64,000 bases of DNA from Massariosphaeria phaeospora. Its lineage: Eukaryota; Ascomycota; Dothideomycetes; Pleosporales. Below, piece after piece: positions 10,901-20,456 of the stretch. Within the stretch, counting starts at the first letter, position 1. Each line of letters begins with the position of its first letter. The translations under genes were made by a program, and so were the position numbers. The stretch is taken from the NCBI GenBank assembly GCA_011032825.1, contig JAADJZ010000012.1, forward strand, positions 806,001 through 870,000. The letters run 5' to 3'. The notes beneath the pieces are model-generated. The model was not told the origin of the DNA, did not search any database, and saw only the letters and a program-made list of their open reading frames with translations.

Positions 10901-11788
10901 AGGACTTACAGAAAGAGACCTTCGTCGAGAACATCCTGGTTTATCTCGATACGAGAGTCAAGAGTACATTGGCCAAGTCTATCGGATGCGATACCGAAGC
11001 GGAACAAACACTCAGTGCCGTAAGGGCCGAACTCCGTCATCGATTGCGTCGTGTTCGCCTCAAGGCACTCGATACGAAACGAATTGCTAAGATTGCCGAC
11101 CCCGAGGACCAGATTCGAGAGATCGAACAGCTTGTTGCTGCAGTGCAAGTCGCGATCCCAACAGGTGTTTGGGCTGATGTCAACAAGCGTAAGAAAGCTA
11201 TCGGCAAGGCTATCAAGACGCAAGTACACCAGGACATCAACAAACAGTGGCGTGAATACTGCAGGGAGAAACAAGATCAGGGTCAACGCCGGACCTCCCT
11301 ATACGACGATTGGGGTCCGCACAACCTTAAACGGCATGCCAGGCTGAGTGGCATGAGCAGCTCGGTGTTGATCAAACTGCGAACAGAATGGATCGGCCTG
11401 AAGGCATTCCTTCATCGACGCGATGTTTGTCACTTCCCTTTCTCCCCAACGCAGACATACTGACGAATGAGCAGCTGATTGATTCGCCCATGTGCGATTG
11501 TGGCGAGGCCCGAGAAACGGTGGCGCACTGCTTTCTCAGATGTCCTCTGTATGAGGAGTCACGTGCAGAGCTGATTGAGCGGACTGGCCACCGTGATCTG
11601 AAGAGATGGCTGACCATAGATGGTATTGACGAGCCCCATCCTTGACGCGTCGATCAGCCATTCGGGAGTTGTGTGCTGACTAGATGGCAGTGGGTCTCTC
11701 CACCAAGTGGGCCATCAAGAACCTTGGACTTCGCGAATTCGATTGGATAAGGGAGTACCTGACGCGGTTCCTCGATGAGGATCCATAG
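7956..11788 (+). CDS. LINE ORF2: endonuclease-reverse transcriptase polyprotein
   Basis: ATG 7956 overlaps the ORF1 stop (ATGA), suggesting stop-restart translation. The N-terminal EEP endonuclease shows QMN, IQE, GDFN, STIDLAF and SDH motifs (to about 8680). The reverse transcriptase follows: NNKASADEDITNEF, WRPISLL, motif A split by an intron, GIPQGGPMST, and the YADD active site at 10308-10319. The C-terminus has a CDCGEARETVAHC...C finger (about 11.49 kb) and ends at TAG 11786-11788. Four intron-like segments (9884-9961, 10033-10085, 10605-10650, 11623-11690) each restore the frame. Two frame changes without splice signals, near 9115-9150 (beside an A6 run) and near 11440, indicate indels. 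Function: target-primed reverse transcription. This copy is probably defective, although both active sites are intact. Confidence 0.8.
9884..9961 (+). other. Intron in LINE reverse transcriptase, splitting the motif A Asp codon (78 nt)
   Basis: Donor GTATGT, branch point GCTAAC, acceptor TTGTAG. The exon ends ATAACTG and resumes ATATGTGC, so splicing creates the GAT codon of ITDMCSAYN. Unspliced reading loses this Asp and meets a stop within 20 codons. Confidence 0.75.
10033..10085 (+). other. Intron in LINE reverse transcriptase (53 nt)
   Basis: Donor GTACGT, branch point GCTAAAC, acceptor TTCCAG, phase 0. Joins RRVKTP to EDLVRIIGS, as expected for the palm domain. The two exon frames differ unless it is removed. 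Confidence 0.75.
10605..10650 (+). other. Intron in LINE ORF2 thumb region (46 nt)
   Basis: Donor GTATGT, branch point TCTAAT, acceptor TTCACAG, phase 0. Joins LRWKAHVHS to VVEKARRLQ. Exon frames differ unless it is removed. Confidence 0.75.
11623..11690 (+). other. Intron near the 3' end of LINE ORF2 (68 nt)
   Basis: Donor GTATTG, branch point GCTGAC, acceptor GGCAG, phase 1. Splicing joins KRWLTID to VGLSTKWAIKNLGL and extends the protein 39 residues past the unspliced stop to TAG 11786-11788. The donor is weaker than the others. Confidence 0.6.
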
Positions 11789-11862
11789 TGCTACACCCAC
11801 TCAGTATTGCTTGCATCTGTACTTTTCGCAGCCTGAAGTTGTTCGATTCCTATCTATTGTTG

Positions 11863-13100
11863 GTAAGTCTGGTCGCCTCTTTTCACGATCATGATGTTGA
11901 CCATACCTCTTTGTCTGCAGTCTCTCAGATGCCGCACAGATAGTTCTTCCGCTCCTTGGAGTAAGTAACAACGGTTCCTAGCATAAACATCGCTAACGAG
12001 TACTTCGTACCAGCCACCCATTCATGTCACTAATGTACCGAGTTTCCTCCTCGTTGAGGTCTTCCTTTTGTTCCAGCTTTTCAAGCAGAGATTTGAGCTT
12101 GCTGCTCTGCTTCTCGGCGTACTCCGAGTCCGTCTTGTTGTCTATATGGTAAGCAAACATCAGCGCACCGAAAGGATTATTATTTTAACGTGGCAAGTAG
12201 GTGTCAGATGGTTGGCATGTGTTCGAGGGCGTGATCTCATACTCGCTTGCTCGAGTAGGAGACAGCTCTCTTCCCATGCCTTGGGTACGTTACCACTCTC
12301 ACTAGAGTTATTATTGAGGGCCCGCCTGCTAAGACGACCTAGTCACATAGTGAATGGACTTGTCCGCCGCTATCTTGAATCTGCGCGCCGTTTTCTCTGG
12401 CGCACTCCTCTCCTTGCGGACATGCGCGGTAAGTAGAAGCATCAACATGATGATCGGCACTTATTCTACCAGCGGTCCCACCAAGTGCTCTTTTCATCGT
12501 CGATGTGCTGTCGGTCGCGGACTGGGGCGTTGGTTGGCATCGGTACGTAATAACCCAGGTCGCCTATCTTATACCTTTGGCTAATTGAGAGTCAAGTGTC
12601 GTGGTCGTCGGTCGATCGAGGTGCGAAATGGTCATTCGAATGGTAATATTCCCATTACTGGCGCTCTACGATCTGTGTTGACATGTGATAGAAGAGGACA
12701 CACAGCGTGGATTTATACCCCATCCCATGGTAGGTTACAACATCCACCTGCACCTGGGGCTGATTTACAGCCAAGCCGTGGTGTATCAGCACGAACCAGG
12801 CTAACTTTCGTAGGAAAATTCTCTGAGCCCTCTGTTCGTCGTTGAGCCCTTTTTCGCAAGGGCGGTAAGTGCCACCCCGTCCAAGAAGCGTATAGTGCTA
12901 ATGCTGATGGGGATTCGCAGCATCCGATCCATGGTTCCAAATATCGTTTTGGGTAAGTCGTGCGCCCTTCGATCCTCACCTACCACGTCGCTCATGCACC
13001 ACACAGGTTATCGAGCCAAACTTCAACACCTGCGAACCGTGGTTGCGCAGCATCTGCTGCAAAAAAATATCGTTGCGAATCATTTCTGTTGCGTTTGTAA
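11863..13100 (+). other. Intron-dense locus of unknown product
   Basis: At least nine canonical introns lie within 1.24 kb on the plus strand: 11863-11920, 11961-12013, 12149-12200, 12285-12342, 12429-12472, 12543-12591, 12730-12770, 12865-12920 and 12953-13006, plus a likely one from 12643 to about 12696. Donors are mostly GTAAGT or GTACGT, with CTAAC, CTAAT or CTGAT branch points. Several joined exons give continuous hydrophobic reading (LSDAAQIVLPLLG into PPIHVTNVPSFLLVE; PSALFIVDVLSVADWG), ending at TAA 13098-13100. The 12284/12343 junction and the 12.77-12.82 kb stretch do not hold frame. I recognise no domain. Exon 12014-12148 is also open on the minus strand with a Lys/Glu-rich coiled-coil-like sequence. 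It could be a small membrane protein gene, a decayed gene, or a spliced non-coding RNA. Confidence 0.45.
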
Positions 13101-13454
13101 TTAATGGGTAGTCAACATAGTCAGCAATGACTGAACGACTCAAATTGATCAAATAAACTAATGGTCTGCAAGGGCTCCGGCCCCGCTGCAGACTTCGAGG
13201 GGGACGGGGGCGCAGGCCCCCCTAGTGTAATTAGGTACTGCGTTGTTGTATTGAATCAAGTTTGTTCTGGATAGCGCCCTTTCCTTCGCGCCCTCTTGGC
13301 TTTCGCTGGAGGTGATTGGTTGAGGCCCAGCCGGGTGCGAACGCGCCAACATACTTATTAGGGTGAGCTAGTACACTTCTGCCTCCACATCCGGAGAAGT
13401 TTCCCCCCTCGCTTTACCTCCACCACCTGCACCTGCATCTGTTTCTCTCCGACA
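13101..13454. other. Intergenic with a G/C-rich inverted segment
   Basis: Positions about 13167-13225 are unusually G/C-rich, with short self-complementary runs (GGGGGC...GCCCCCC). The rest is a plain 5' flank of the F-box-like gene, with a CCACCACCTGCACCTG tract just upstream. Confidence 0.4.
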
Positions 13455-15128
13455 ATGTTTACTAGGCCTACGAGTATGCCTCCTCAGTCTCCGCTCCTGC
13501 AGCTACCCAGAGAAATCCGTGATGAGATCTATGTACGTTCTTTGATACTGTTTTCGAAATGTCTGCTAACAGGTCCTCCCTATACATAGGCCTACTACGT
13601 TTACACCGAAGATGGCTACCACCATAGTCCGATCACCGGAAAGCTACATACAGCCGACAACCAGCCAATTGATCTTAGTCTTATGTATACCTGCAGACTC
13701 ATCGCTTCCGAGTTCTCTGGTGTTGCCCTGCGACATAACAGGATCACTTTTACCACCATACCGCAAGACGAATCCCGAAAAGCGGAGCGTTTCAGTCATC
13801 TTCTCGAGGAACACAAAAGGGCGTTAATGCAACTGGTTGCTCTGGCTGCGCCTTGTGTTACACCACGTATCCTCGAAACACTTCGCGTTGATCGTTCAGG
13901 ACACGTACTGCTCGATGGCCTCGTGAAGCTGGACGCACCGGCGTCAAGGGCGGAAATTCAAAACGGTATATTCGACTATAGCGACGACGAACTTGAGTCT
14001 ACACATTACCAGCTACTCCAAGATATGTTACCGCTTATCTCGGCTGAACCAGGTTTCCATCGATCTATTGCCGAACAAGAGCGAGACCAAGGTGGACCAA
14101 AGGACAGCAGTCGCTCCACCCGAGTTACTGAATCATCACTGCTAGAACTGCTAGAGCTGAAGCCTGTGCTCTGGTCTATCCCAAGTGAAGATGAGCTGAC
14201 TACAATGAGTCCGCTCTTGCCCCGGACTATAGAAGAGAGTCGAGGTATAGAGGCGTCGTCAGAAGGGCACCGGCTCAAGTTATTTTTCTTAGCGACCACC
14301 GCCGCTATCCGTTTTTTGACACGACTTACCGACCACTCGCGTTCTCAGGTCCGACATATCCTGATCCTAGAGGATCGAATTAGCATAGGCTTTCCAGAGC
14401 AACATGCGCAAGGTACGAAGAGTAATGCAAGTCACTCTCTGAAAATTGGCTAACATCGCTTAGGGCTCGTTCCCTTTTTCAAAGAGAAGTCAAACCTCAC
14501 TGTGGAAAGGCGCGTAAACATATAGAAAGCAATTTTCCCGAAGGAAGATAAATCCGACTTCTATGAGATGATCTATATCATAGATGAGTCACGAGTGCCA
14601 GTGATTCGGTTACCCGTCTGTAACATACTTGAGCTCATGAAGGAATGGATGGACGAAGCAATACTGCTGAGTGAACAGGGAATCTCCAAGCAGGCCTATA
14701 CACTAGTGTTCGAAGGACCTCGCAGCACCAGGCAGCAGGTATGGGATACGCTCAAGAAAGCTGCTTCTGTCCAAGAAGCCTACGCCGAGCTCCAGCGCAA
14801 GGGAGCGGTAACTTTTAGGCGCTCGTTGCAACGCCCTTACCTATACGTCTCGAGGTATCTGCCTCGCACGCTTCGCGAGATAATGAACAGAACATCCAAT
14901 ATAAAACTGGATGCGGACTATGGGACCGACTGGGTCATTGAAGATGTCTTACTCACTTACGAAAATTTGGACAAGGGATATTGGTGGAGCTTATTTGCCA
15001 AAGAGTACGTTGATGAGGACGACGAGGTGGAGGGGGGCTTGTATGGCGTGTATGCAGAGTACGTGGACCACTTGGAGGAATGGACGGATGGTATGGATGG
15101 GTGGCAGACACTCACGGAATCTGCATAG
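13455..15128 (+). pseudogene. F-box-like protein, one in-frame stop
   Basis: ATG 13455 opens exon 1 (13455-13532). Intron 1 is 13533-13589, intron 2 is 14413-14463 with a CTAAC branch point. The N-terminus LLQLPREIRDEIY followed by a 'TCRLIASEF' helix is the F-box-like/2EXR arrangement frequent in fungal orphan proteins, which couple substrates to SCF ubiquitin ligases. After intron 2 the frame runs to TAG 14523-14525 (VERRVNI-stop), then stays open in the same frame for 201 more codons (KAIFPKEDKSDFYEM...) to a normal stop at 15126-15128. The stop sits where a Trp would fit, so a TGG-to-TAG change is the simplest reading. If the stop is real, the product is about 300 residues. No intron of acceptable length can remove it. 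Confidence 0.55.
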
Positions 15129-15465
15129 TGGTTTGCTTGGCGCCACTCCATCAACGATCTACAGTTAAGTCTGTTCTCTAAAGCTACGCTAGAGCTCGAC
15201 ATGATCACCGCCCACAACCAAACAGCCCATTGACTGATGCTACTAACATGACCCGCTGACGTTGATGATGCGACTCAGACTTGAGTGATTTAGATTCCGG
15301 TGCGAAGAGGTGCTCGTAGCACTGGTGCGGTCCGCTCCACTGTCGCGAAAAGATCTGATGCATCCATCGCCACCCACGTACGTACTTGTCAGCAAACCTC
15401 GAAGAAAAAACTAACAGCAGTGCCAGCACCAATCGCTCTCCACTCAACGCTACCCGCCCCCGCCC
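15129..15465. other. Intergenic between convergent genes
   Basis: Short 3'-3' spacer between the F-box-like gene and the SDR gene. No gene, repeat or RNA signal seen. Confidence 0.5.
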
Positions 15466-16270
15466 TCACCACGGCCAGCTCCCCGTGTTATGCAAGAACC
15501 CGCCATTCTCGGCATCCCGCGCCCCCTCCAGCAGACGCACCAACGGCGCCACACTCTCGCCCGCCACCCGCGCCCCATTCTCCGCAGTATTGTGCGGACC
15601 CAGCTTACTCACGGTGAACCCCGGGTCGTAGGCAAACACCTTCCAGCCGCGCGGCTCGTACTCGGCGAACTGGCACGCCGTCACCATGCTCAGCGCCGTC
15701 TTGCTCGCGCGGTACTGCACCTCCTGCAGCGCGTACATCGGCGACGTGCGGTCCAGCCGCCGCGCGATGCTGCCGACGCCGCTCGACACGTTGACGATGA
15801 CGATGCGCGCGCCGGGCGCCGCGCCCGCGCGCTGCAGCAGCGGCGCGAAGGTCGCCGTCAGCACCGCGGGGCCTGTGGCGTTGGTGTCGAAGGCGACGCG
15901 CAGCTTTTCGCGGAGCGTGCCGGGGGGGAGCGCCACGGCCGCGTTGTTCACGAGCATGTCGAGCCGGCCGTGGGTGCGCGAGACGAGGTCGAAGGCCGCG
16001 GTTATGCTGGCGTCGGAGGTGACGTCCAGGTGGAGGAGTTCGGCGGTGCCGGGGAGGTTGCGGGATTGCAGGGTGGAGAGTGCGGTTTGGCCTTTCGAGG
16101 GGGTGCGCGCGCAGAGGAGGACGTGGTAGGTGCCTTTGGCGAGGAGCTGGGCGGCGAGCTCGAAGCCGATGCCGCTGTTTGCTGGGGAAGATGTTAGCGT
16201 GGAGTGTGGGAGAGGAGGGAGATCACGTACCACCGGTGATGAGAACGATTTGTTTCGCGGTGGCGGCCAT
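15466..16270 (-). CDS. Short-chain dehydrogenase/reductase, carbonyl-reductase-like
   Basis: Read as exon 16270-16231, intron 16230-16182 (49 nt, GTACGT...CCCCAG) and exon 16181-15466, giving 251 residues, typical for a classical SDR. The intron falls inside the cofactor motif, and splicing gives LITGANSGIGFELA (TGxxxGxG, NADP(H)/NAD(H) binding). Other hallmarks are a D in HLDVTSD, the NNAAV strand, NVSSGVGS (catalytic Ser) and YRASK (catalytic Tyr and Lys). The C-terminal PG motif (YDPGFTVSKL) is present. The chain resembles carbonyl reductases that reduce ketones or quinones; the substrate cannot be told from sequence. The start at 16270 is chosen because upstream in-frame sequence is the unspliced intron. 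Third positions are very G/C-rich and the gene is intact. Confidence 0.85.
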
Positions 16271-17031
16271 GGTGATGTGGTAAAAGGGGCGGAGACTTGG
16301 GATGCGGTGGAAGCGATGATATTGGGGGTATCGTTTGGCTCTGACTTCAACATCTAGGAGACCTCCAAGTCGGCTTTATATCTCCCATAAAACCAATGAC
16401 GGCTACACCTCTCCCCGGCTACCGCGCAGTCACATGTGCAAAACCGCACACCCTAGCTTGGCAAGTCTTCCTAAACAAGCTAGGCTAAGCTAAACTGTGC
16501 AATTCTTATCCCGACCTCAACCCTCAACCAATCCGATACTCTAAGAGGTACACAACTACTGCATGAGATTGCAAAACCAGTATTCCACACTAGGACCACC
16601 TTTTGCAGCTACTCACAAGTATCTTTGATATCTTCGTTTATTGTTAACGCGGGATTTGCACTCAATCGCATAGATTTTCGCGCTTTACCCGTTTCTATCT
16701 TGTCGGCGTTAAGTTTAGGTCAGCCCCGTCGGAGATATCGGCCAAGTAGCATTTCGTCTGCGAGGTTTATTCGCGGTTGTGCGGATTATATGCCAGCGTT
16801 GATTTGTGGCACGATGCGTGAGGATTTAGGGTTGTGTGGGTGAAGCACGGGAAGATTTATATGTGGCGCGGATGTAGGAAATTGGGATGCGTGATACAAA
16901 TCGTGATACTGGACCGTTGAGCGTCCTGGAGACTCCTTTTGGTACACAGAAGAGCTGGGAACCACTACCTTTATACATAAAACTGATGAAAACGACAGTA
17001 ATCGCACTCGAGAGATCGATTCGCGACTCGT
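16271..17031. other. Intergenic, nothing recognised
   Basis: Promoter side of the SDR gene and 3' side of the DUF8021 gene. Only short random frames. Confidence 0.5.
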
Positions 17032-17959
17032 TTACTCCATCTTTCCTGGTTTTATACCGCGCAGTCTCACAGGGGCCACGGGCACACTTCGTTTCTCGAA
17101 CCCGCCGCCAAACGTCTCATTGAGTCCACATCCTGCCGTCACACACGAGCTTGCCGTGTGCGAGTACTTGATCTTGCCCCCCTCGACTCTGAACAAATGG
17201 CTGTCGGGCATCGGGCTCTGACCCTGCGTGCGATCCAGTCCGGGGAACCCGATGAACATGCCCACGACACCCAGCTCCTCGGCCCCAACATAGCGCCTGT
17301 ACGGAAAGATGATTGTGCTCGGCCATTCCATCTCGCAGAATTGAGTGTCGTTGTGCAGGATACCAGCTGCGGAGAGGCCGCCTTCTACGCGGTAGCAGGG
17401 CGGGCCCCATGGCACGGTGACGAAGGTGTTGCCGAAGCGGTCGAAGTAGGCGTCGCCGGCTGCTTGGACGACGGCCCTGGTGTCTTGCTTGTCTTTTGGG
17501 ATGACTGACCAGCTCTCGGGTGAGATCAAGTTAGTTCAGTGTGCCCGTAGCGTTGAATAATCATTCGCCATCATCTGTGACTATACTTTCGATCAATTCC
17601 GCCTTGCCGTCGTTCTTGCCAAACACCATACGCGTGTGGATGACGTAAGGGTGGGGGTCTGTTGCGGCGACAATTTCGGTGATGATAGCACATCTGACGG
17701 TGTCGTGGGCGCTGAAGTTGTAATCGAATTTGATTGGGACGGAGAGTGTTCCGGTGGAGACGTTGAGCGGTATATTGTTCTCCATGTACTTGAGATTTTG
17801 AGCGGCGAATGCTGTGACGCCAGCGGGGTTGCCGTCCAACCACGCTGCTAGGTAGTCGCCTGTCGCAGCTTTGAGGAATGAGCGTGTGCAGTCTGCGGAG
17901 ACAGTCGCTGCGAAGCTCACTAGAACAATAGGAAATACACCGTATGTTTTGAACGCTTG
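17032..17959 (-). pseudogene. Secreted DUF8021-type protein, disrupted
   Basis: Two minus-strand stretches (about 17959-17560 and 17529-17032) carry the conserved pattern of the fungal secreted DUF8021 family. A hydrophobic segment (VFPIVLVSFAATVSA) resembling a signal peptide precedes CTRSFLKAATGDYLAAWL. This is followed by YVIHTRMVFGKNDGKAELIE and later RAVVQAAGDAYFDRF, the VPWGPPCYRVEGG segment and LPDSHLFRVEGG-like MPDSHLFRVEGGKIKY. Function of the family is unknown. Between the blocks the frame reads DDGE-stop-LFNATGTLN, where the stop TGA stands at an expected Trp, and a one-base shift follows before SPESWSVIP. No GT donor explains the gap, so I read it as a nonsense change plus an indel. 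No in-frame ATG was found for the start. Confidence 0.55.
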
Positions 17960-18838
17960 AAAAAGTTCTGATTCTAAGGGGTGAAGACTGTGTTGAACGC
18001 GTTAAAGAGCCATTACGACCGGAGGCAAAATGCCATCCCTGTTGCTATGTCGTAAAGTCTATGGACGGAACTGTGGGGCTAAGTGAGGAGTTGTATGCCC
18101 CACTTCATATAACGTTACAGAAATAGAGAAGATGCTCGACCAGGGCAGGCTTGGAGAAACTATGTCGAAGTTAATCTGGCAGTGTCGGTTAATTTATTGG
18201 AGAACGACTTGGTCGATATTCATGAATGAGATTGCTTGATCCTGGTACTTTGAGAGTGATGTTGATAGACAGACGAAAAAGACTAGCACGGTCCTGCGCA
18301 TAACTGGTGACGGGGCGTTCTTCAAAGGAGCAATGGGTCATCAGCGTTGCAGAGGAGAGAAATGCTCCGGAAGCGAACAAGAAGAGGTTAAAGTGCGGCG
18401 TGAGTATGCCCTCTTGGGTTTTGAGTGAAATCGAATATCAACCATGTCCCCCTTATTTATGGGTAGAGAGTGACGGCCTTTTTTGAAATTCCGAGTGACG
18501 TCACAGGCAGATCATATTCCTACTGTGTGCGTTGCCATTCAGAGAGGCAGGGGAACGTCGAGAAACTAGGGCTCCATGCTATGCAAGCAAGTGATATGCC
18601 ATGGAAAAGATATCGGAGTGAAGGTGGAAGGGGGAGGACTGCGAAGGCTCCAGATTTCACTTGCGGTTGATCGGTAGCGCTCGAGCCCTGATTGGTTGAA
18701 GCTCTAGCGACTTGGCAAAGTCGTGCTTACCTTATCTACCAACCTCGCCCAACCTCCCAGCCTCCTTCCCCAACCTCACCCACCGCAAAGCATCAATTTC
18801 AAAATTTGCGCAATTCCACCCTCGATTACTCCCATACA
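17960..18838. other. Divergent intergenic region
   Basis: Lies between the 5' ends of the disrupted DUF8021 gene and the AT-hook gene. A short minus-strand open frame at 18380-18189 is not supported by an ATG. No other feature seen. Confidence 0.45.
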
Positions 18839-20170
18839 ATGGCGAAAACACCAGCCAAACCGGCTGCGACGCGCGGTCGCGGTCGCCCCAAGAAGACCGA
18901 CGCCGCACTCCCAAGCCCGTCAGCAAACACGGCACAGAAACGCGGTCGCGCAGCCAAAGCCGTGGCCGTCGTGCCTGAAGTCCAAGTCGCGCCGCCCGCT
19001 AAGAGACGCGGTAGGCCATCAAAGGTCCAGGTAGAAGAAGAAGAAGAAAAAGAAGTCGCCGTTGAGGAGCCCAAGACGCGTGGCCGCCCGCGCAAACAAC
19101 AACAAGCCGCCGCCGAAGAAGAAGAAGAAGAAGAGGCGCCCGCACCCGCCCCCAAGCGCAAGGGTCGCCCCCCGAAGGCAAAAGCCGTCGACGATGCGCC
19201 CGCGACTCCACCCAAGCGCAAGGGCCGCCCACCGAAGGGCGTGGCTGTTGACCTCAATCGCGTCGCCGGAAGCCCACGCGTCAGCAAGCGCTCGGCAACG
19301 AAACCCGCCCCTCGCATGGACCCGCGTGGTCGTTCCCGACTCCGAGCTCGTCTCCCCCCAGTCAAGAAGGTCGCGCCTGTGGTCAAAAAGGAGGCCCCCA
19401 AGCGTCGCGGCCCGAAGAAAGGGACCGGTGGCAGGCCAAGCAAACACGCTAGCCCTGCGCCCAAGCCGACGAACAACAAAGCTACAAATGCAGCCGTCAA
19501 GAAAGCAGCCCCACGTAAGCGTAGGGGCTACACCGCAGTCGAGATCCCAGACCAGCTCGTCGCTGAGGTGGAAGAAATGCTTCAATCCAACGAAGAGGGC
19601 CACACCCGCGTCAACGTCCCGGATAGATGGGTCCAGTATGTCATGGAAGTTCTTCAAAACCTCCAAGATGAAGAAGACGTCAACGCTGCTGAGGCAGCGC
19701 TCGCCGCCGAAGAGCGCAACAGTGACGACGAGCCTGTCTGGGGCTACACAGCCAATGGCGACCTAGTCGAAGTCTCGGCCAACGGTCACAGGGAGGATCT
19801 TGACGATGAAGCCGACGTCGACGTCGGAGCTGAGGAGGACTTGCAGCCCAAGTCTTACGATGGTGCAACCGAGGACGTGAGTGACGAGGTTCCCGCCATC
19901 TCGTCGCCCAGCGTTCGGGTCCAAATGGAGATTCAAGAGGAGGTTGAGATTGTGGCCGGTGACAACACTGTTCAGGTCCAGAAGGAGATTACTCAGGTGC
20001 AGAAGGAGGTCACTCAAGGCCACGAGAAGGTTACTGAGCAGACGTTCCAGCAGACAGCATCCGGTGTGACTGGTGAAGCTGGTCTCGAGTCGCGCTTGGA
20101 TAACGACGAGGATATCTTCGATCAGGGCTATGGCGAGCTCGACGATGGTATGGATGAGAACCTGGTTTGA
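18839..20170 (+). CDS. AT-hook chromatin-associated protein
   Basis: Single-exon gene, ATG 18839 (preceded by CATACA) to TGA 20168-20170, 443 residues. The N-terminal half has about six AT-hook cores (G-R-P flanked by basic residues): RGRGRPKK, KRRGRPSK, KTRGRPRK, KRKGRPPK twice and GGRPSK, spaced by acidic Glu runs. AT-hooks insert into the minor groove of A/T-rich DNA, so a nuclear, chromatin-binding role is expected. The middle has two similar short helices (VEIPDQLVAEVEEML and VNVPDRWVQYVMEVL), perhaps a duplicated module. The C-terminal half is acidic with heptad-like QVQKEITQVQKEVTQ repeats. An upstream in-frame extension to 18692 exists but lacks an ATG and is pyrimidine-rich like a leader. 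Specific function not identifiable. Confidence 0.85.
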   Translation: MAKTPAKPAATRGRGRPKKTDAALPSPSANTAQKRGRAAKAVAVVPEVQVAPPAKRRGRPSKVQVEEEEEKEVAVEEPKTRGRPRKQQQAAAEEEEEEEAPAPAPKRKGRPPKAKAVDDAPATPPKRKGRPPKGVAVDLNRVAGSPRVSKRSATKPAPRMDPRGRSRLRARLPPVKKVAPVVKKEAPKRRGPKKGTGGRPSKHASPAPKPTNNKATNAAVKKAAPRKRRGYTAVEIPDQLVAEVEEMLQSNEEGHTRVNVPDRWVQYVMEVLQNLQDEEDVNAAEAALAAEERNSDDEPVWGYTANGDLVEVSANGHREDLDDEADVDVGAEEDLQPKSYDGATEDVSDEVPAISSPSVRVQMEIQEEVEIVAGDNTVQVQKEITQVQKEVTQGHEKVTEQTFQQTASGVTGEAGLESRLDNDEDIFDQGYGELDDGMDENLV

Positions 20171-20456
20171 AGCAAGGGTTGATGGACCCCGGCCTCCTTT
20201 TGGCCGACGGCAAAAATGCGTATAGCAGAGCTATTCTTCGATGGGCTTATGAGTGATGGCTGTCTTAGGACTAATCTTGGCTTCAGTCGATTGTATATCA
20301 CGATACCCTATTGCGGATTAGGATGGGCTTGGAATTTCTTATGATGATATTAGGTAGTTCGCCTGATAAGTCCTCGGTAGTAACGAAACAGTCTTATTTG
20401 AATTATTGGTCAACTTTCTGCAACATTTCTAGTCAACTTAGTATCATTTGTTTACC

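Larger units (their letters stand above)
5265..11788 (+). mobile_element. Tad/I-type non-LTR (LINE) retrotransposon, partly degenerate, intron-containing
   Basis: Two consecutive reading units are present: a gag-like ORF1 with zinc knuckles, then ORF2 with an apurinic-type endonuclease (EEP fold), a reverse transcriptase and a C-terminal CCHC finger. No LTRs flank it, and no poly-A tail or clean target-site duplication was found. No RNase H domain is visible between the reverse transcriptase and the C-terminal finger. Several single-base frame changes (about 5.59, 5.77, 6.73, 9.12 and 11.44 kb) show decay. Five GT-AG segments behave like introns: removing each one restores the expected frame and conserved residues. 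Boundaries given are only the coding span; the real element is probably longer at both ends. Confidence 0.85.

Noticed and set aside
15490..16197. 235-codon plus-strand frame
   Set aside because: It is the G/C-rich antisense of the SDR gene, whose catalytic motifs are on the minus strand.
17530..17560. Intron joining the two DUF8021 blocks, using the CTAAC at about 17534
   Set aside because: No acceptable GT donor upstream, and the segment itself encodes family-typical residues after the stop.
18826..19500. Minus-strand frames over the AT-hook gene
   Set aside because: Antisense of a basic, Pro/Lys-rich coding region with well-formed AT-hooks on the plus strand.
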